Shown here: piece after piece, positions 25,081 to 37,551 of the stretch
Layout of the letters: each line of letters starts with the position of its first letter
Position numbering within the stretch: the first letter of the stretch is position 1
The notes under the pieces: generated by a model
The model's input: only the letters and a program-made list of their open reading frames with translations
The model's database searches: none
What the model was told of the DNA's origin: nothing
Assembly: GCF_020832205.1 (NCBI RefSeq)
Contig: NZ_JAFIFD010000033.1
Span: 151,735-215,734 of the forward strand
From: Exiguobacterium sp.
GTDB lineage: Bacteria > Bacillota > Bacilli > Exiguobacteriales > Exiguobacteriaceae
Direction: 5' to 3'
Length of the DNA: 64,000 nucleotides
Position numbers and translations under genes: made by a program

Positions 25081-25618
25081 AATCGAGGGCGGACACGAGA
25101 ATGCCGAGCCGGTCGAGTTCATGGACGGCGGCATCGAGCGCGTCCTCACTGTCGGCTTCGAGCGTATGGATATGCAGGCCGTCTGTCAAATGTGACAGCG
25201 GGGCCGCCTGATTCGCGACGACCCGTTCGAGGAAGGCACGGACGTCCCGGCGGCTCTTCACCATGAGTTGGCCGGTGATCGATCCGTAGACGGGATGGTC
25301 GATGATGACGTCGCGAATCGTGACGCCTTCATCGACGATGGCGTTCATCTCGGCTTCCATCTCGTCGGCCGTATGCCGGCAGACGATTTTTCGTGTATAG
25401 GCTGACGGAGCCGCCTCTCCTGGGAGATAGACGTAGCCGCGAGCGGTCGCGACGATCTGATGCCCTTTCGCTTTCAACAGCGACAAGTCTTGGACGACGA
25501 CTTGCCGGCTGACAGCGACGTGGCGGGCAAGTTCGGCCCCGGTGATCGGTTCCGTGCTCGATTCAATCAATTCAAGTAACGTGCGCCGGCGTTCTTCACC
25601 GGCTAAGCGTTTGTTCAT
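25079..25618 (-). CDS. niaR: NAD-biosynthesis repressor NiaR (3H domain)
   Basis: 179 residues. N-terminal winged helix (about 10-65: TLLELIESSTEPITGAELA, VSRQVVVQDLSLLKAKG) and C-terminal 3H domain with the conserved histidines in CRHTADEM, IDHPVYGSITG and LTDGLHIHTLEA. Known NiaR (YrxA) proteins use nicotinate as co-repressor and silence nadBCA and niacin uptake genes. It overlaps the upstream cysteine desulfurase gene by 23 bases and is divergent from nadBCA, as in B. subtilis. The ATG is preferred over a TTG three codons earlier, which is too close to AAGGAG. Confidence 0.9.
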   Translation of the reverse strand: MNKRLAGEERRRTLLELIESSTEPITGAELARHVAVSRQVVVQDLSLLKAKGHQIVATARGYVYLPGEAAPSAYTRKIVCRHTADEMEAEMNAIVDEGVTIRDVIIDHPVYGSITGQLMVKSRRDVRAFLERVVANQAAPLSHLTDGLHIHTLEADSEDALDAAVHELDRLGILVSALD

Positions 25619-26726
25619 AACTTTCAACTCTCCTTGCTAAAGTGACGATGGCATCCGCGAGCGCTGACACACTTTCCGTGGTCGTGCCCTCGCCGAATGA
25701 GATTCGGACGAGACCGTGACAGGCGCTCGTCTCAAACCCGAGCGATTCGAGCATCCGGTTCGGACCGTTCTGTCCGGCCCGGCAAGCCGATCCGGCGGAC
25801 ACTTGGAACCCGAGCGCATCGAGTTCGGTCATCCACCACTGACCGTCGCGGCGGTTCGACACGAACGAGTAGATGGCCGGGCTTTGGTCGTCGAATTCGA
25901 GCCATTGTACGTGAGACGATGTCTTCTCTTTCAAGATAGCACGAAACGACAAGAAATTTCTTTCATGACGTGTCCGTTGTTCGTGCCGTTCTGTGAACGC
26001 CTTGACGAAAGCAGAAATGCCGGGCACGTCGATCGTGCCGGGACGAATCCCGTATTGATGATGCCCCGGATAGTAAGGCGGCGGCAATAGGCGTTCCATG
26101 TAGAGCCCGCCGACCCCTTTCGGTCCGCCGACTTTATGGGCGCTGAACGAGTAGGCGTCGATTCCATCGACGGAGACCGGGATCTTCCCGAGCGCTTGGA
26201 CCCCGTCGACGTGAAAGAGCACTTTCTTGTATTTCAATTGGCAAAGGATGTGATGGAGTGGCAACACCCAGCCCGTGTCCGAGTTGACATGTTGCATCGT
26301 GACGAGCCCGATATCGCGGTCGAGCAAGTGCGTGAACGCCTCATGGTCGAAACGGCCGTCTTTTAATTTCAAGCGATGGACGGTGACGCCTTCAGCCTCC
26401 CATTCGTCAAGGAGCAAGGAGACGGAGTCGTGCTCTTGCCATGACGTGATCACTTCTTTTCCTTTCATTCGTTTCCGGAGACTCGTCAGCGCGATGTAGT
26501 TGCTCTCAGACCCGCTCCCGGTGAACAAAAGCTTACCGCGGAGCATGTCGAGGCCGAGCGCCTGCTTCACGAGCCGACGCGCCTCCGTCAAATAGTCTTC
26601 TGCCATGAAACCTGCGCTGTGGAGGGAGGACGGGTTGCCATAAACGTTCCGCGCCATCGCCGTGTAATGGTCGAGCGCGGATTTCGTCATCGGATGAGTG
26701 GCCGCATAGTCGAAGTAACGGATCAT
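25596..26726 (-). CDS. nifS: NifS-type cysteine desulfurase for NadA maturation
   Basis: 376 residues, a PLP enzyme of the class V aminotransferase fold. N-terminal FDYAATHPM, nucleotide-type loop GNPSSLHSAG, PLP lysine in FSAHKVGGPKGVGG, and active-site Cys in GSACRAGQNG. It provides sulfur for the NadA [4Fe-4S] cluster in the equivalent B. subtilis operon. The ATG follows GAGGGAT; a GTG/ATG seven codons earlier is less likely. A second, different cysteine desulfurase is encoded at 60.9-62.0 kb. Confidence 0.92.
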   Translation of the reverse strand: MIRYFDYAATHPMTKSALDHYTAMARNVYGNPSSLHSAGFMAEDYLTEARRLVKQALGLDMLRGKLLFTGSGSESNYIALTSLRKRMKGKEVITSWQEHDSVSLLLDEWEAEGVTVHRLKLKDGRFDHEAFTHLLDRDIGLVTMQHVNSDTGWVLPLHHILCQLKYKKVLFHVDGVQALGKIPVSVDGIDAYSFSAHKVGGPKGVGGLYMERLLPPPYYPGHHQYGIRPGTIDVPGISAFVKAFTERHEQRTRHERNFLSFRAILKEKTSSHVQWLEFDDQSPAIYSFVSNRRDGQWWMTELDALGFQVSAGSACRAGQNGPNRMLESLGFETSACHGLVRISFGEGTTTESVSALADAIVTLARRVESYEQTLSR

Positions 26727-26758
26727 CAAGTATCCCTCTTTTCTCATGTTGTTTTCTT

Positions 26759-26770
26759 CATAAAATTATG
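26759..26770. promoter_or_regulatory. candidate operator between nifS-niaR and nadBCA
   Basis: Inverted repeat CATAA-AA-TTATG in the 95-base divergent gap, where NiaR would be expected to act on both operons. The match to the NiaR consensus was not checked; only the symmetry and position support it. Confidence 0.35.
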
Positions 26771-26821
26771 CGAAACTAGTTTACAAGTCAACATTACATA
26801 TGAAAAACAGGTGATATACAG

Positions 26822-28255
26822 ATGTCTTTACAGTTAGAACGAACCGACGTGCTCATCATCGGGTCGGGTCTTGCGGCCGTGACCGTCGCGCTTCACTTGC
26901 CTGACACGTTCCGCGTGCTGCTCGTGACGAAAGGCCGAATGACCGAGACGAACTCTGACCTCGCCCAAGGCGGGATTGCGAGTGCCTATTTAGAAGAGAC
27001 GGGTGCAGCGCACGTCCAGGACACGCTCGCGGCGTCGAAACAGACAGCTCGCGCCGACCGGGTCCGCTTGCTCGTTGAAGCAGGGCGCGACGTCGTGCGC
27101 GACATGGAACAGTACGGGGTGTCGTTCGACCGGGACGGTGATACGTATGCCCTTGGCCGGGAAGGGGCCCACGGGACGTCCCGCATCTTCCACGTCGGCG
27201 GGGACGAAACCGGACGGCACGTCATGGCGACGCTCCGGGACCGGCTGCCTAATAACGTGCACGTCATGGAACACGTGTTGATCGATCGCCTGCTCCAGAG
27301 CGAGGGACGCGTCATGGGCGCGTCCGGATTCAAGGGCGAGGCGCGGATTCAAATCCAGGCCGGTGCCGTCGTGCTCGCGACCGGTGGAGTCGGCGGCCTC
27401 GTCGATTGGACGTCTAACTGTCGAGCGGTCACCGGCGACGGGCTCGTGCTAGCGAAACAGGCCGGTGCCAAGTTGTCCAATCTGACGAATATCCAATTCC
27501 ACCCGACGCTATTAGCCGTCGAGACGCCCGTACTCGTGACCGAGGCGCTCCGCGGCGCCGGTGCGACGCTCGTCGACGCGAAGGGACGACATGTGATGCG
27601 GCACCATCCGCTCGGCAGTCTCGCCCCGCGTGATGACGTGGCGGCCGTCTTGACGGCCTTTCCCGGACAAGTCTATCTCGAGACGTCCCGGGTCGAACGT
27701 TTGGCGGAACGGTTCCCGAAACTCGCCGCGTCGTGCCGGGCGCATCACCTCGACGCCTCGAGCATCCCGGTCCGGCCGGGTCTTCATTTTCAAATGGGCG
27801 GGGTCGCCGTCGATGCAGAGGGACGGACGACGGTGCAAGGGCTCTATGCGGTCGGAGAAGTGGCGGAGACGGGTGTCCATGGCAAGAATCGGCTCGCTTC
27901 GAATTCATTGCTCGAATGCTGGGTGTTCGGCAAACGGGTCGCCGCAGCGGTTGAATTGTTAGATTGCGACAGCGGCGAGAAAGGCGGGACGGCGTACGAG
28001 ATGACGGATGAAGTGTTTCAGTCATTTCGCCGACAGATTGGGAAGTGGTTAACCATTTCGCCAGCGATTGACGAAATAAGAAGTTTCTTAGAAAATACCC
28101 AACAATTGACACGGACGAAACACGTGACAAGACAATTGGCGGAACAAACATTACAACTCGAGGCGGCGCGCCTTCTTGCGCACGCTTTTATGGAAAGAGA
28201 GGGATTGGATGAACCGATTGGCACTGCGCGATCAACTGACACAGTTTTTGCTTGA
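26822..28255 (+). CDS. nadB: L-aspartate oxidase
   Basis: 477 residues; FAD enzyme oxidising L-aspartate to iminoaspartate. Rossmann IIGSGLAAVTVAL near the N-terminus, SDLAQGGIASAY, REGAHGTSRIFHVGGDETGR and GVHGKNRLASNSLLEC are family blocks. It is shorter at the C-terminus than the roughly 530-residue B. subtilis enzyme and its end overlaps nadC by 47 bases. AGGTGA precedes the ATG. First gene of nadBCA. Confidence 0.95.
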   Translation: MSLQLERTDVLIIGSGLAAVTVALHLPDTFRVLLVTKGRMTETNSDLAQGGIASAYLEETGAAHVQDTLAASKQTARADRVRLLVEAGRDVVRDMEQYGVSFDRDGDTYALGREGAHGTSRIFHVGGDETGRHVMATLRDRLPNNVHVMEHVLIDRLLQSEGRVMGASGFKGEARIQIQAGAVVLATGGVGGLVDWTSNCRAVTGDGLVLAKQAGAKLSNLTNIQFHPTLLAVETPVLVTEALRGAGATLVDAKGRHVMRHHPLGSLAPRDDVAAVLTAFPGQVYLETSRVERLAERFPKLAASCRAHHLDASSIPVRPGLHFQMGGVAVDAEGRTTVQGLYAVGEVAETGVHGKNRLASNSLLECWVFGKRVAAAVELLDCDSGEKGGTAYEMTDEVFQSFRRQIGKWLTISPAIDEIRSFLENTQQLTRTKHVTRQLAEQTLQLEAARLLAHAFMEREGLDEPIGTARSTDTVFA

Positions 28256-29090
28256 AGATATCGGATTCGGGGACGCCTCGAGCGCCCTCATCGACGCGAA
28301 AATCATGTCGACCGCCGTCGTCACCGCGAAAGCCGACGGGGTCTTCTGTGGGCTTGACGTCGTGCTTGAACTCGCGGCGATGCAACGGCTCGTCGTCGAG
28401 TCGTGCGTGGAGGACGGTACGGTGATCCGCCAAGGCGACGTATTGTTCATCTTGCACGGCAAGGCGCGGACGCTTCTCGAGACAGAGCGGGTGCTCCTTA
28501 ACCTCGTGCAACATATGAGCGGCATCGCGACGATGACGCGTCGCTGCGTCGAGGCGCTGAACGATCCGTCCATCGCCGTCACGGACACCCGGAAGACGAC
28601 ACCCGGGCTCCGGATGATCGAGAAACACGCCGTCCGCGCGGGAGGCGGCAAGAACCATCGGCTCCGGCTCGATGACGCCGTCATGATCAAAGACAACCAT
28701 ATTACGGCGCTCGGCGGGGTCACGTCGGCCGTTGCCATCGCGCGGGCGAACAACGGCCACACGACACCGATCGAGATCGAGGTCGAGACGCTCGAGCAGT
28801 TGCACGAGGCGATCGCGGCCGCCCCGGACATCATCATGCTCGACAATCGAACGCCGGACGAGTTGAGAGCGTGGGTCGCGCTCATCCCGCCAACGATCAC
28901 GACTGAGGCGTCGGGCGGCATCACGGTCGATACGATCGCCGCCTATCGCGGTACCGGAGTCGACGTCCTGTCGATTGGACAATTGACGCATTCCGTGACG
29001 GCGCTCGACTGTAGCTTGAATCTTAAAGGAGGAGTCAAACATGCAACTATTAGGAACGATGCCAACCGCATATACGAATCTGTCGATTGA
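28209..29090 (+). CDS. nadC: quinolinate phosphoribosyltransferase
   Basis: 293 residues. Makes nicotinate mononucleotide from quinolinate and PRPP. Motifs: [23 protein letters not shown] (key pieces DTRKTTPG and KHAVRAGGG), [32 protein letters not shown]. The ATG lies inside the end of nadB and has GAGAGGG upstream. It overlaps nadA by 50 bases. Confidence 0.95.
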   Translation: MNRLALRDQLTQFLLEDIGFGDASSALIDAKIMSTAVVTAKADGVFCGLDVVLELAAMQRLVVESCVEDGTVIRQGDVLFILHGKARTLLETERVLLNLVQHMSGIATMTRRCVEALNDPSIAVTDTRKTTPGLRMIEKHAVRAGGGKNHRLRLDDAVMIKDNHITALGGVTSAVAIARANNGHTTPIEIEVETLEQLHEAIAAAPDIIMLDNRTPDELRAWVALIPPTITTEASGGITVDTIAAYRGTGVDVLSIGQLTHSVTALDCSLNLKGGVKHATIRNDANRIYESVD

Positions 29091-30120
29091 AGAGATGGAA
29101 GAGCGGATCGAGGCGATCAAAGCTCGGCTCGGCAGCCGATTGTTTTTACCGGCCCACCATTATCAAAAAGATGAGGTCGTCCAGTTCGCGGACGCGACCG
29201 GAGATTCGCTCCAGCTCGCACGGCTCGCCGAACAGATGAACGCCGCTGAGTTCATCGTCTTTTGCGGCGTTCACTTCATGGCCGAGACGGCCGACATGCT
29301 CACACGTGACGACCAGCTCGTCATCTTGCCGGACATGCGGGCCGGTTGCTCGATGGCCGACATGGCCGATATCGACCAGACGGAAATCGCCTGGGAAGAA
29401 CTGACCGATTCGTTCGGCGACAGTATCATCCCGATCACGTACGTCAACTCGACGGCGGCCATCAAAGCGTTCGTCGGTAAGAACGGCGGGGCGACGGTCA
29501 CGTCATCGAACGCCCATGACATCGTCCAGTGGGCGCTCGAAGCGGGAGAACGGATTCTGTTCCTTCCGGATCAGCACCTCGGACGGAACACGGCGTACGA
29601 TTTAGGCGTGCCGCTCGAACAAATGGCCGTCTGGGACCCGATGCGAGAACGGCTCGAGTATACGGGAGACATCGAAGACGTCCGTGTCATCTTGTGGAAA
29701 GGGCATTGCTCGGTGCACGAGAAGTTCAATGTCGCGCAAATCGAGGCGCTCCGGAAACATGACGCAGAACGGCGCATCATCGTCCATCCGGAATGTACGT
29801 TTGATGTCGTTCAGGCAGCGGACGAGGCCGGTTCCACGTCTTATATCATCGACCAAATCGAGGCGAGTAAGCCTGGGACGAAGTGGGCCGTCGGCACCGA
29901 GATGAACCTCGTCAACCGGCTCGCCGCGACGCATCCCGAGCAAGACATCATCTCGCTCAACCCGTACATGTGCCCGTGTCTGACGATGAACCGGATCGAC
30001 CTTCCACATCTCCTCTGGTCGCTCGAGTCGCTTGAGACGGACCCGGTGAACGTCATCCGTGTCGATTCAGAGACGACGAAATGGGCGACGCTCGCTCTCG
30101 AGCGGATGCTCGCGCGGTAA
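29041..30120 (+). CDS. nadA: quinolinate synthase (4Fe-4S)
   Basis: 359 residues. Condenses iminoaspartate with dihydroxyacetone phosphate to quinolinate. The three cluster cysteines are in [13 protein letters not shown] (C75), GHCSVHEKF and [12 protein letters not shown]; other signs are [14 protein letters not shown] and [23 protein letters not shown] precedes the ATG inside the end of nadC. Last gene of the NAD operon; its cluster is probably supplied by the divergent nifS product. Confidence 0.96.
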   Translation: MQLLGTMPTAYTNLSIEEMEERIEAIKARLGSRLFLPAHHYQKDEVVQFADATGDSLQLARLAEQMNAAEFIVFCGVHFMAETADMLTRDDQLVILPDMRAGCSMADMADIDQTEIAWEELTDSFGDSIIPITYVNSTAAIKAFVGKNGGATVTSSNAHDIVQWALEAGERILFLPDQHLGRNTAYDLGVPLEQMAVWDPMRERLEYTGDIEDVRVILWKGHCSVHEKFNVAQIEALRKHDAERRIIVHPECTFDVVQAADEAGSTSYIIDQIEASKPGTKWAVGTEMNLVNRLAATHPEQDIISLNPYMCPCLTMNRIDLPHLLWSLESLETDPVNVIRVDSETTKWATLALERMLAR

Positions 30121-30146
30121 GGACAGGCAATCGCCTGTCCTTTTTT
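30121..30146 (+). terminator. terminator of nadBCA
   Basis: GGACAGGC-AATC-GCCTGTCC and six T, starting right after the nadA stop. Confidence 0.93.
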
Positions 30147-30160
30147 CGTGGCGGCGGTTA

Positions 30161-30169
30161 TGGTACAAT
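30161..30169 (+). promoter_or_regulatory. extended -10 promoter of ruvAB-queA-tgt
   Basis: TGGTACAAT at 30161-30169 fits an extended -10 (TGn plus TACAAT); no good -35 is visible. Confidence 0.55.
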
Positions 30170-30203
30170 GAATGCAGTTTTCCCATGAAGAGGAGATTAA
30201 ACC

Positions 30204-30791
30204 GTGATTGAATTCGTAAAAGGATCCGTCGCCTACGTGTGCGCGGAATATATAACGTTGGATGTTTCGGGCGTCGGCTACAAAGTACATGTGCCTAACC
30301 CGTTTTTTTATCGTGAACAAGACGAACATGTAATCGTATTTACACACCATTACGTGCGCGAAGACCAACAGACGCTCTACGGTTTCCGGTCACGCCGCGA
30401 GCGTGAGTTGTTCAACAAGTTGCTCGGTGTCAACGGCATCGGACCGAAAGGGGCGCTCGCCATCGTCGCCTCGGGCGACATGGACGCGTTGATCGACGCG
30501 ATCGAGACCGAGAACGAGAAGTATTTGACGAAGTTCCCAGGCGTCGGCAAGAAGACGGCCAAACAGATGGCACTCGATTTGAAAGGGAAGCTATCCGAGC
30601 TCGCCCCGGACTACGTGCCGCAGACGGGCTTGTTTGCCCAAGGCGCATCCGAGCTCGACGAGGCGTGCGAGGCGCTCGTCGCTCTCGGCTATTCGGAACG
30701 TGAGATCACTCGAGTCCGGAAAGAACTGAGCGCAGAAATCTTGACGACAGACGCTTACATAAAGCGCGCCTTGCAGTTGTTGTTGAAATAA
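30204..30791 (+). CDS. ruvA: Holliday junction DNA helicase subunit RuvA
   Basis: 195 residues. OB domain at the N-terminus ([24 protein letters not shown]), two HhH motifs ([39 protein letters not shown]) and the C-terminal RuvB-binding domain III ([16 protein letters not shown]). GTG start after AGAGGAG. B. subtilis has bofC nearby; here ruvA follows nadA directly. Confidence 0.96.
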   Translation: MIEFVKGSVAYVCAEYITLDVSGVGYKVHVPNPFFYREQDEHVIVFTHHYVREDQQTLYGFRSRRERELFNKLLGVNGIGPKGALAIVASGDMDALIDAIETENEKYLTKFPGVGKKTAKQMALDLKGKLSELAPDYVPQTGLFAQGASELDEACEALVALGYSEREITRVRKELSAEILTTDAYIKRALQLLLK

Positions 30792-30801
30792 GGAGGAAGC
30801 T

Positions 30802-31797
30802 ATGGACGAACGGTTGTTGTCACAATCCCATCAACAATATGAAGACTCTGAAGAGTGGAGCCTGCGTCCGCAAAAGTTCGAACAATATATCGGACAAGAG
30901 AAGGCGAAAGGCAACCTATCCATCTTCATCCAGGCGGCAAAACTGCGCCATGAGACGCTCGACCACGTCCTTCTTTACGGTCCTCCGGGGCTAGGGAAGA
31001 CGACGCTCGCTCAAATCATCGCTAACGAGATGGGTGTCGGCATCAAGACGACGGCCGGACCTGCCATCGAACGGCCGGGTGACTTGGCGGCGATTTTGTC
31101 GACGCTCGAACCGGGCGATGTTTTATTCATCGACGAGATTCACCGGCTCAGCCGGACGATTGAAGAAATTTTGTATCCGGCGATGGAAGACTATTGTCTC
31201 GACATCGTCTACGGTCAAGGCGAGATGGCGCGAAGCGTCCGCATCGACTTACCGCCGTTCACGCTCGTCGGGGCGACGACAAGGGCCGGCATGCTCTCGG
31301 CTCCGCTTCGCGACCGTTTCGGCGTGACGCTCAAACTCGAGTATTACGAGACGCATGAACTCGCCGCCATCGTCAGCCGGACGGCGCAACTGTTCCGGCT
31401 GTCGATTTCCCCAGAAGCGAGCGGGGCCATCGCGAAACGTTCGCGCGGCACTCCGCGGATCGCGAACCGGCTACTTCGCCGTGTCCGCGACTTCGCCCAA
31501 GTGGCGGGGACGAAAGAAATCGATCCGGCCATGGCTTCGAGCGCGCTCGACCGTCTGCACGTCGACGCGCTCGGTCTCGATGAAGTCGACCACCGGCTCC
31601 TGCGGGCGATGGTCGAACGGTTCGGCGGCGGACCGGTCGGACTCGAGACGCTCGCCGCGACGATCGGCGAAGACGCTCAGACGATCGAAGACGTCTACGA
31701 GCCGTATTTGTTGCAACAAGGTTTCCTGCAACGGACGCCGCGAGGACGCATGATCACCCAGTACGCGAAGACGCATTTTGGCTATGAAGAGGAGTAA
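30802..31797 (+). CDS. ruvB: Holliday junction branch-migration ATPase RuvB
   Basis: 331 residues. Walker [13 protein letters not shown] (59-70), Walker [11 protein letters not shown], sensor [18 protein letters not shown], and a C-terminal winged helix ([10 protein letters not shown]). Motor that pulls DNA through the RuvA-bound junction. 10 bases after ruvA, 5 bases before queA. Confidence 0.97.
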   Translation: MDERLLSQSHQQYEDSEEWSLRPQKFEQYIGQEKAKGNLSIFIQAAKLRHETLDHVLLYGPPGLGKTTLAQIIANEMGVGIKTTAGPAIERPGDLAAILSTLEPGDVLFIDEIHRLSRTIEEILYPAMEDYCLDIVYGQGEMARSVRIDLPPFTLVGATTRAGMLSAPLRDRFGVTLKLEYYETHELAAIVSRTAQLFRLSISPEASGAIAKRSRGTPRIANRLLRRVRDFAQVAGTKEIDPAMASSALDRLHVDALGLDEVDHRLLRAMVERFGGGPVGLETLAATIGEDAQTIEDVYEPYLLQQGFLQRTPRGRMITQYAKTHFGYEEE

Positions 31798-31802
31798 CAG
31801 AT

Positions 31803-34003
<2,201 letters not shown>

Positions 34004-34021
34004 TTCTTCCACAGTCATTGT

Positions 34022-34050
34022 GTGACAACGTTTCAGTTTCACGGTATAAT
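34022..34050 (+). promoter_or_regulatory. promoter of yajC
   Basis: GTGACA (34022-34027), 17 bases, TATAAT (34045-34050): near-consensus SigA promoter between tgt and yajC. Confidence 0.75.
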
Positions 34051-34085
34051 GAACCTGATATTGAAGGAAAGGGTGAATTTTACAC

Positions 34086-34364
34086 ATGGAAACTCTCATT
34101 GCACTATTGCCGATGATCCTTATTTTCGTCGTGTTCTACTTCTTGTTGATCCGTCCGCAGACGAAACGTCAGAAAGAAGTACAATCGATGCAAAACGCGC
34201 TTGAGCGTGGCGATCACGTCGTGACGATCGGCGGTCTTCACGGTGTCGTCCACCAAATCGAAGACACACAAGTCGTCTTGAAATGCGACCAGTCGCTTCT
34301 TCGTTTCAACCGAAGCGCGATTGCTGAAGTCGTCAAGAAAGCGAACGCTTCGTTCGCCGAGTAA
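34086..34364 (+). CDS. yajC: Sec translocase accessory subunit YajC
   Basis: 92 residues: one N-terminal membrane helix (about 3-22) followed by the YajC block LIRPQTKRQKEVQSMQNAL and GDHVVTIGGLHGVV. Binds SecDF-YidC. Has its own promoter and terminator, separate from secD-secF 5 kb away. Confidence 0.94.
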   Translation: METLIALLPMILIFVVFYFLLIRPQTKRQKEVQSMQNALERGDHVVTIGGLHGVVHQIEDTQVVLKCDQSLLRFNRSAIAEVVKKANASFAE

Positions 34365-34368
34365 GTAC

Positions 34369-34400
34369 AAAAAGTCTGACCGAATCCGGTCAGACTTTTT
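34369..34400. terminator. shared terminator of yajC and the FAD oxidoreductase gene
   Basis: AAAAAGTCTGACCG / CGGTCAGACTTTTT stem between the convergent genes; it includes the last codons of the leftward one. Confidence 0.9.
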
Positions 34401-35544
34401 GTTTTGTCTTGATGAGCTGCGGAATGATGCGGCGCGCGGCTTCTTGTCCGCCGTAGATGGCGCGGGCGAACGGTCCGAGAATCAAATCGGCGTACGGGCC
34501 GGTCATGTACAGCCCGTCTGTCCAAGCGAGCGTCTCGTCGAGCACCGGTGTGCCGCATGGGGTGAGCGGGAGGTCGAGTTGTTCAAGCAGCGGTCGTAAA
34601 AACGACTGGCTCGGGTCAATCGGCCGGATGCCGGTGCAACAGACGACTTCTTCAGAAGGCACGGACACGCCGTCGATGACGAGGCGATTGCCGTCACGGA
34701 CCGGCTCTCCGATGACGTGATGGACGATCCCGTCCCGAATCAACCGTTTCACTTTCAAGACGAGATCGTTCGGGGACGAGCCTGGTTTTCGCTCGCGCTT
34801 CACGAACGACCGCTTCTCACGCCAGTTGTCGTCGAGTTCGTAAAACGCGCGTAACCCTTTCGGACCCATGAAACTGCGGTCGGCATCGAACTGGCTCACT
34901 TCGAGCGGACGTTTCGTGACGAGAGTGACGTGATGTCCTTGTTTCACGCGGGCGATTGTATAGTGGAGCGCCGTGATACCTCCGCCGACGATCGTCACAG
35001 TATCGCGTTCACGTGCGTCTTCTGTTGCGAAGACGTGGCGGCACGTTGCCAAATCGGCCCAATCAGGAAGATGCATCGTGCTCGATTGTCCCGTCGAGAC
35101 GATGACGGTGTCCGCCGTGATGCGTCGATTGGTTGTGACGACGATGTATCCTTCATCCGTACGTTTGATCGACCGTACCGCCTCGTTGCCGACAAACCGA
35201 GCGGCGAGATCCAAGTCTTGAATCATTCGGTCACAATGGTCGTTGAAGAGAGCGAGCGAAGGTCTGCCGAACCGGTCTTTGAAATGGTTCGATCCGTAGT
35301 CGTGACGTGTCGCGAACTGTTTCAACGCGTGCGGGTTCGAGGAGACGTGATGTACCCGGGTCGAGCGCAGATGGGTCATCTCGATTTTAGCCGTCTGCGT
35401 TTTCCAATTGGCGAGCAGGCAATCGTTCGCATCGATGATGAGCAAATCGTCGCGGCTGCCGCCTTGTTCGAGATAAGACACGGCGAGCGTCGTCCCATGA
35501 ATGCCGCCGCCGATAATTAATAGTCGTGTATGTGAAAGAATCAT
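34390..35544 (-). CDS. FAD/NAD(P)-binding oxidoreductase, probably Zur-controlled
   Basis: 384 residues with two dinucleotide-binding motifs: LLIIGGGIHGTTLAVSYLE at the N-terminus and VTIVGGGITALHYTIARV near the middle, plus a STGQS-type flavin segment and a C-terminal GPYADLILGPFARAIYGGQEAAR block typical of flavoprotein ends. This resembles single-component flavin monooxygenase or N-hydroxylase-like proteins, but the substrate is unknown. AAGAGGTG precedes the ATG. A near-perfect Zur operator lies 13-33 bases upstream of the start, so expression under zinc limitation is inferred. Confidence 0.72.
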   Translation of the reverse strand: MILSHTRLLIIGGGIHGTTLAVSYLEQGGSRDDLLIIDANDCLLANWKTQTAKIEMTHLRSTRVHHVSSNPHALKQFATRHDYGSNHFKDRFGRPSLALFNDHCDRMIQDLDLAARFVGNEAVRSIKRTDEGYIVVTTNRRITADTVIVSTGQSSTMHLPDWADLATCRHVFATEDARERDTVTIVGGGITALHYTIARVKQGHHVTLVTKRPLEVSQFDADRSFMGPKGLRAFYELDDNWREKRSFVKRERKPGSSPNDLVLKVKRLIRDGIVHHVIGEPVRDGNRLVIDGVSVPSEEVVCCTGIRPIDPSQSFLRPLLEQLDLPLTPCGTPVLDETLAWTDGLYMTGPYADLILGPFARAIYGGQEAARRIIPQLIKTKQKV

Positions 35545-35556
35545 AACGCACCTCTT

Positions 35557-35577
35557 AAATAGTAATAATTACGATTT
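35557..35577 (-). promoter_or_regulatory. candidate Zur box upstream of the FAD oxidoreductase
   Basis: 21 bases: arms AAATAGTAAT and ATTACGATTT around a central A. This differs at one position from the B. subtilis Zur consensus AAATCGTAAT-N-ATTACGATTT. It lies just upstream of the start codon of the leftward gene, where a repressor would block transcription. Confidence 0.72.
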
Positions 35578-35720
35578 AAGGATAACGGAAATGGCTGTTT
35601 TTTGTCAATCTTCGTCAATGATTCGATTCATCGACCTTATTTCCAAAAATCAAATTGCATCGTGAAAACGTTTGCATTAAGGTCGGATTGAGAAGACTTT
35701 TGACATGAAGGAGAATGAAC

Positions 35721-37493
35721 ATGGACGTGAAACGATATGTACGACAGTTGACGAACTGGAGACGGAAGCCTCGAACAGCCAAAAAGTTGGGACGGTCTTC
35801 GATGCGGCGCAAAATGGCAATCGCGCTCGTGCCGACAATCATCGCCCTCCTTTTCGTCGGGGCGCTCGGTTCGTATCAGTTGCAGCGGACGACATCCGAG
35901 TATGACCGTGTCTTGAACGAAGGGCTCAAACAGATGTTGATCGCCGAAGACTTGGCGCTCACCGTCACGGATGCAGAACGTTATTTAAATTATTACTTGC
36001 TCGTCTCCAACCCGAAGACGCTCATCAGCCTTGAAGCGTCAAAGGAGAAGCGAGATGAGTTGATGGACGCTTTAAAAGCAGCCTCGACAGACGAGAAGGT
36101 GCTCGGTTGGATCGGTGACTTGGAAAAGTTCAATCAACATCTCGATACCGAGATGGGACGTGCCATCGAGCTTCGCCAACAACAAGATGAGATTGGCTTC
36201 AAGACGGTGCTCAATACGAGCGTGACGCCGACGACCGACCGGGTGCGGATGACAGTGACAGACCTCGTCGCCCACCAAGCCGACCTATTGTCGGCAGAGA
36301 CGGATGCCGTCCAAGCGGGTGCGGGCCAGTCGATCGTATGGATGATCATCATTAGCGTCATCGGTGTCGGCATCGGAATCTTCTCGTTGCTCGCCTTACA
36401 GAAACTGTTCTTGAAACCGATCAACCGCCTCGTGAATGAGGCACGTGTCGTCGCAGAAGGCGACTTGACCGGTGGCGACATCGAAGTCGAGTCGAACGAT
36501 GAGCTCGGTGACCTCGTCACGGCGTTCAACGATATGAAACGCAACCTCGTCAGCTTGATTCGCCAAGTCGGCGCGGCCTCGGACAAAGTGACGGCCTACT
36601 CTGAAGAACTGTACGCAAGCACCGATCACGTCGCGACGACGACTCAAGGCGTGGCCGGTCTGTTCGAAGATATGAACATCGCCGCCCAAGTGTCGGCCAA
36701 ACGAGCGGAAGAGGGCACGTCTGGCGTCAATCAAGCCGTCACCGGCCTGAATCAGATCGCGGCCGCCTCACAAGGTGTGAACGAACAGACGATCCATACG
36801 CTCGAAGCGGCGAGCGGGGGACTCGAGACGATTCAACTGGCCGAAGCGAGAATGCAAGAGATTCAACGTGCCAACGACTTGACCCAACAGATGGTCGAGC
36901 GGCTCTCGAACCAGTCGCTCGAGATTGAGAAGATCACCCGGTCGATCACGGCCATCACCGAACAGACGAACTTGCTTGCCTTGAACGCCGCCATCGAAGC
37001 GGCACGGGCGGGAGAACACGGCAAAGGGTTCGCCGTCGTCGCGGCCGAGGTCCGGAAACTCGCCGAGGAGTCGAAACAGTCGGCCAAACAGATTCAAGCG
37101 GTCGTCGGCGACATCCAACGGGACACGAAACAAGTCGAGTCGGCGTTTGACGTGACGAGCGGACACGTCTCGAGCGGTGTCGCCCAAATGGGGGAAGTCG
37201 CGGAAGCGTTCAAAGAAATCGTCTCGGTCATTCAAGAGACGTCCCGCCAAATGAGCGAGATTGCCGCTGCGACCGAAGAAGTGAGTGCGAACACGACGGA
37301 AGTCGCTGTCTCGGTCGAAGATATGTCGACGAACGCTGTCTCGACGCAACGGAGCGTCGAAGAAGCGGGAGCGAACGTGGAAGAGCAACTCGCCGCCATC
37401 CAAGAAATCAACGGCATCGCTGAGACGATGAGCCATATGTCTGTTGAGTTGAAAGATCTTTTGCACCTCTTTAAAACGTCTGATGAACAGTAA
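35721..37493 (+). CDS. methyl-accepting chemotaxis protein
   Basis: 590 residues. A basic N-terminal 30 residues, TM1 (about 33-52), an extracellular ligand domain of about 145 residues with helical-bundle character, TM2 (about 198-220), HAMP (about 222-275) and a cytoplasmic signalling domain whose tip is [20 protein letters not shown]. It senses an unknown ligand and signals to CheA. The start at 35721 has AAGGAG 7 bases upstream; an ATG two codons earlier is too close. Monocistronic. Confidence 0.93.
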   Translation: MDVKRYVRQLTNWRRKPRTAKKLGRSSMRRKMAIALVPTIIALLFVGALGSYQLQRTTSEYDRVLNEGLKQMLIAEDLALTVTDAERYLNYYLLVSNPKTLISLEASKEKRDELMDALKAASTDEKVLGWIGDLEKFNQHLDTEMGRAIELRQQQDEIGFKTVLNTSVTPTTDRVRMTVTDLVAHQADLLSAETDAVQAGAGQSIVWMIIISVIGVGIGIFSLLALQKLFLKPINRLVNEARVVAEGDLTGGDIEVESNDELGDLVTAFNDMKRNLVSLIRQVGAASDKVTAYSEELYASTDHVATTTQGVAGLFEDMNIAAQVSAKRAEEGTSGVNQAVTGLNQIAAASQGVNEQTIHTLEAASGGLETIQLAEARMQEIQRANDLTQQMVERLSNQSLEIEKITRSITAITEQTNLLALNAAIEAARAGEHGKGFAVVAAEVRKLAEESKQSAKQIQAVVGDIQRDTKQVESAFDVTSGHVSSGVAQMGEVAEAFKEIVSVIQETSRQMSEIAAATEEVSANTTEVAVSVEDMSTNAVSTQRSVEEAGANVEEQLAAIQEINGIAETMSHMSVELKDLLHLFKTSDEQ

Positions 37494-37551
37494 GTGGTAC
37501 ACATGACATAGGGCGGAGAAAGGCTTGCTGCTTCGACCTCAAAGCGTGTAG

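Noticed and set aside
35640..35700. SigD-type flagellar/chemotaxis promoter before the chemoreceptor gene
   Set aside because: No acceptable match to TAAA plus GCCGATAT at the right spacing.
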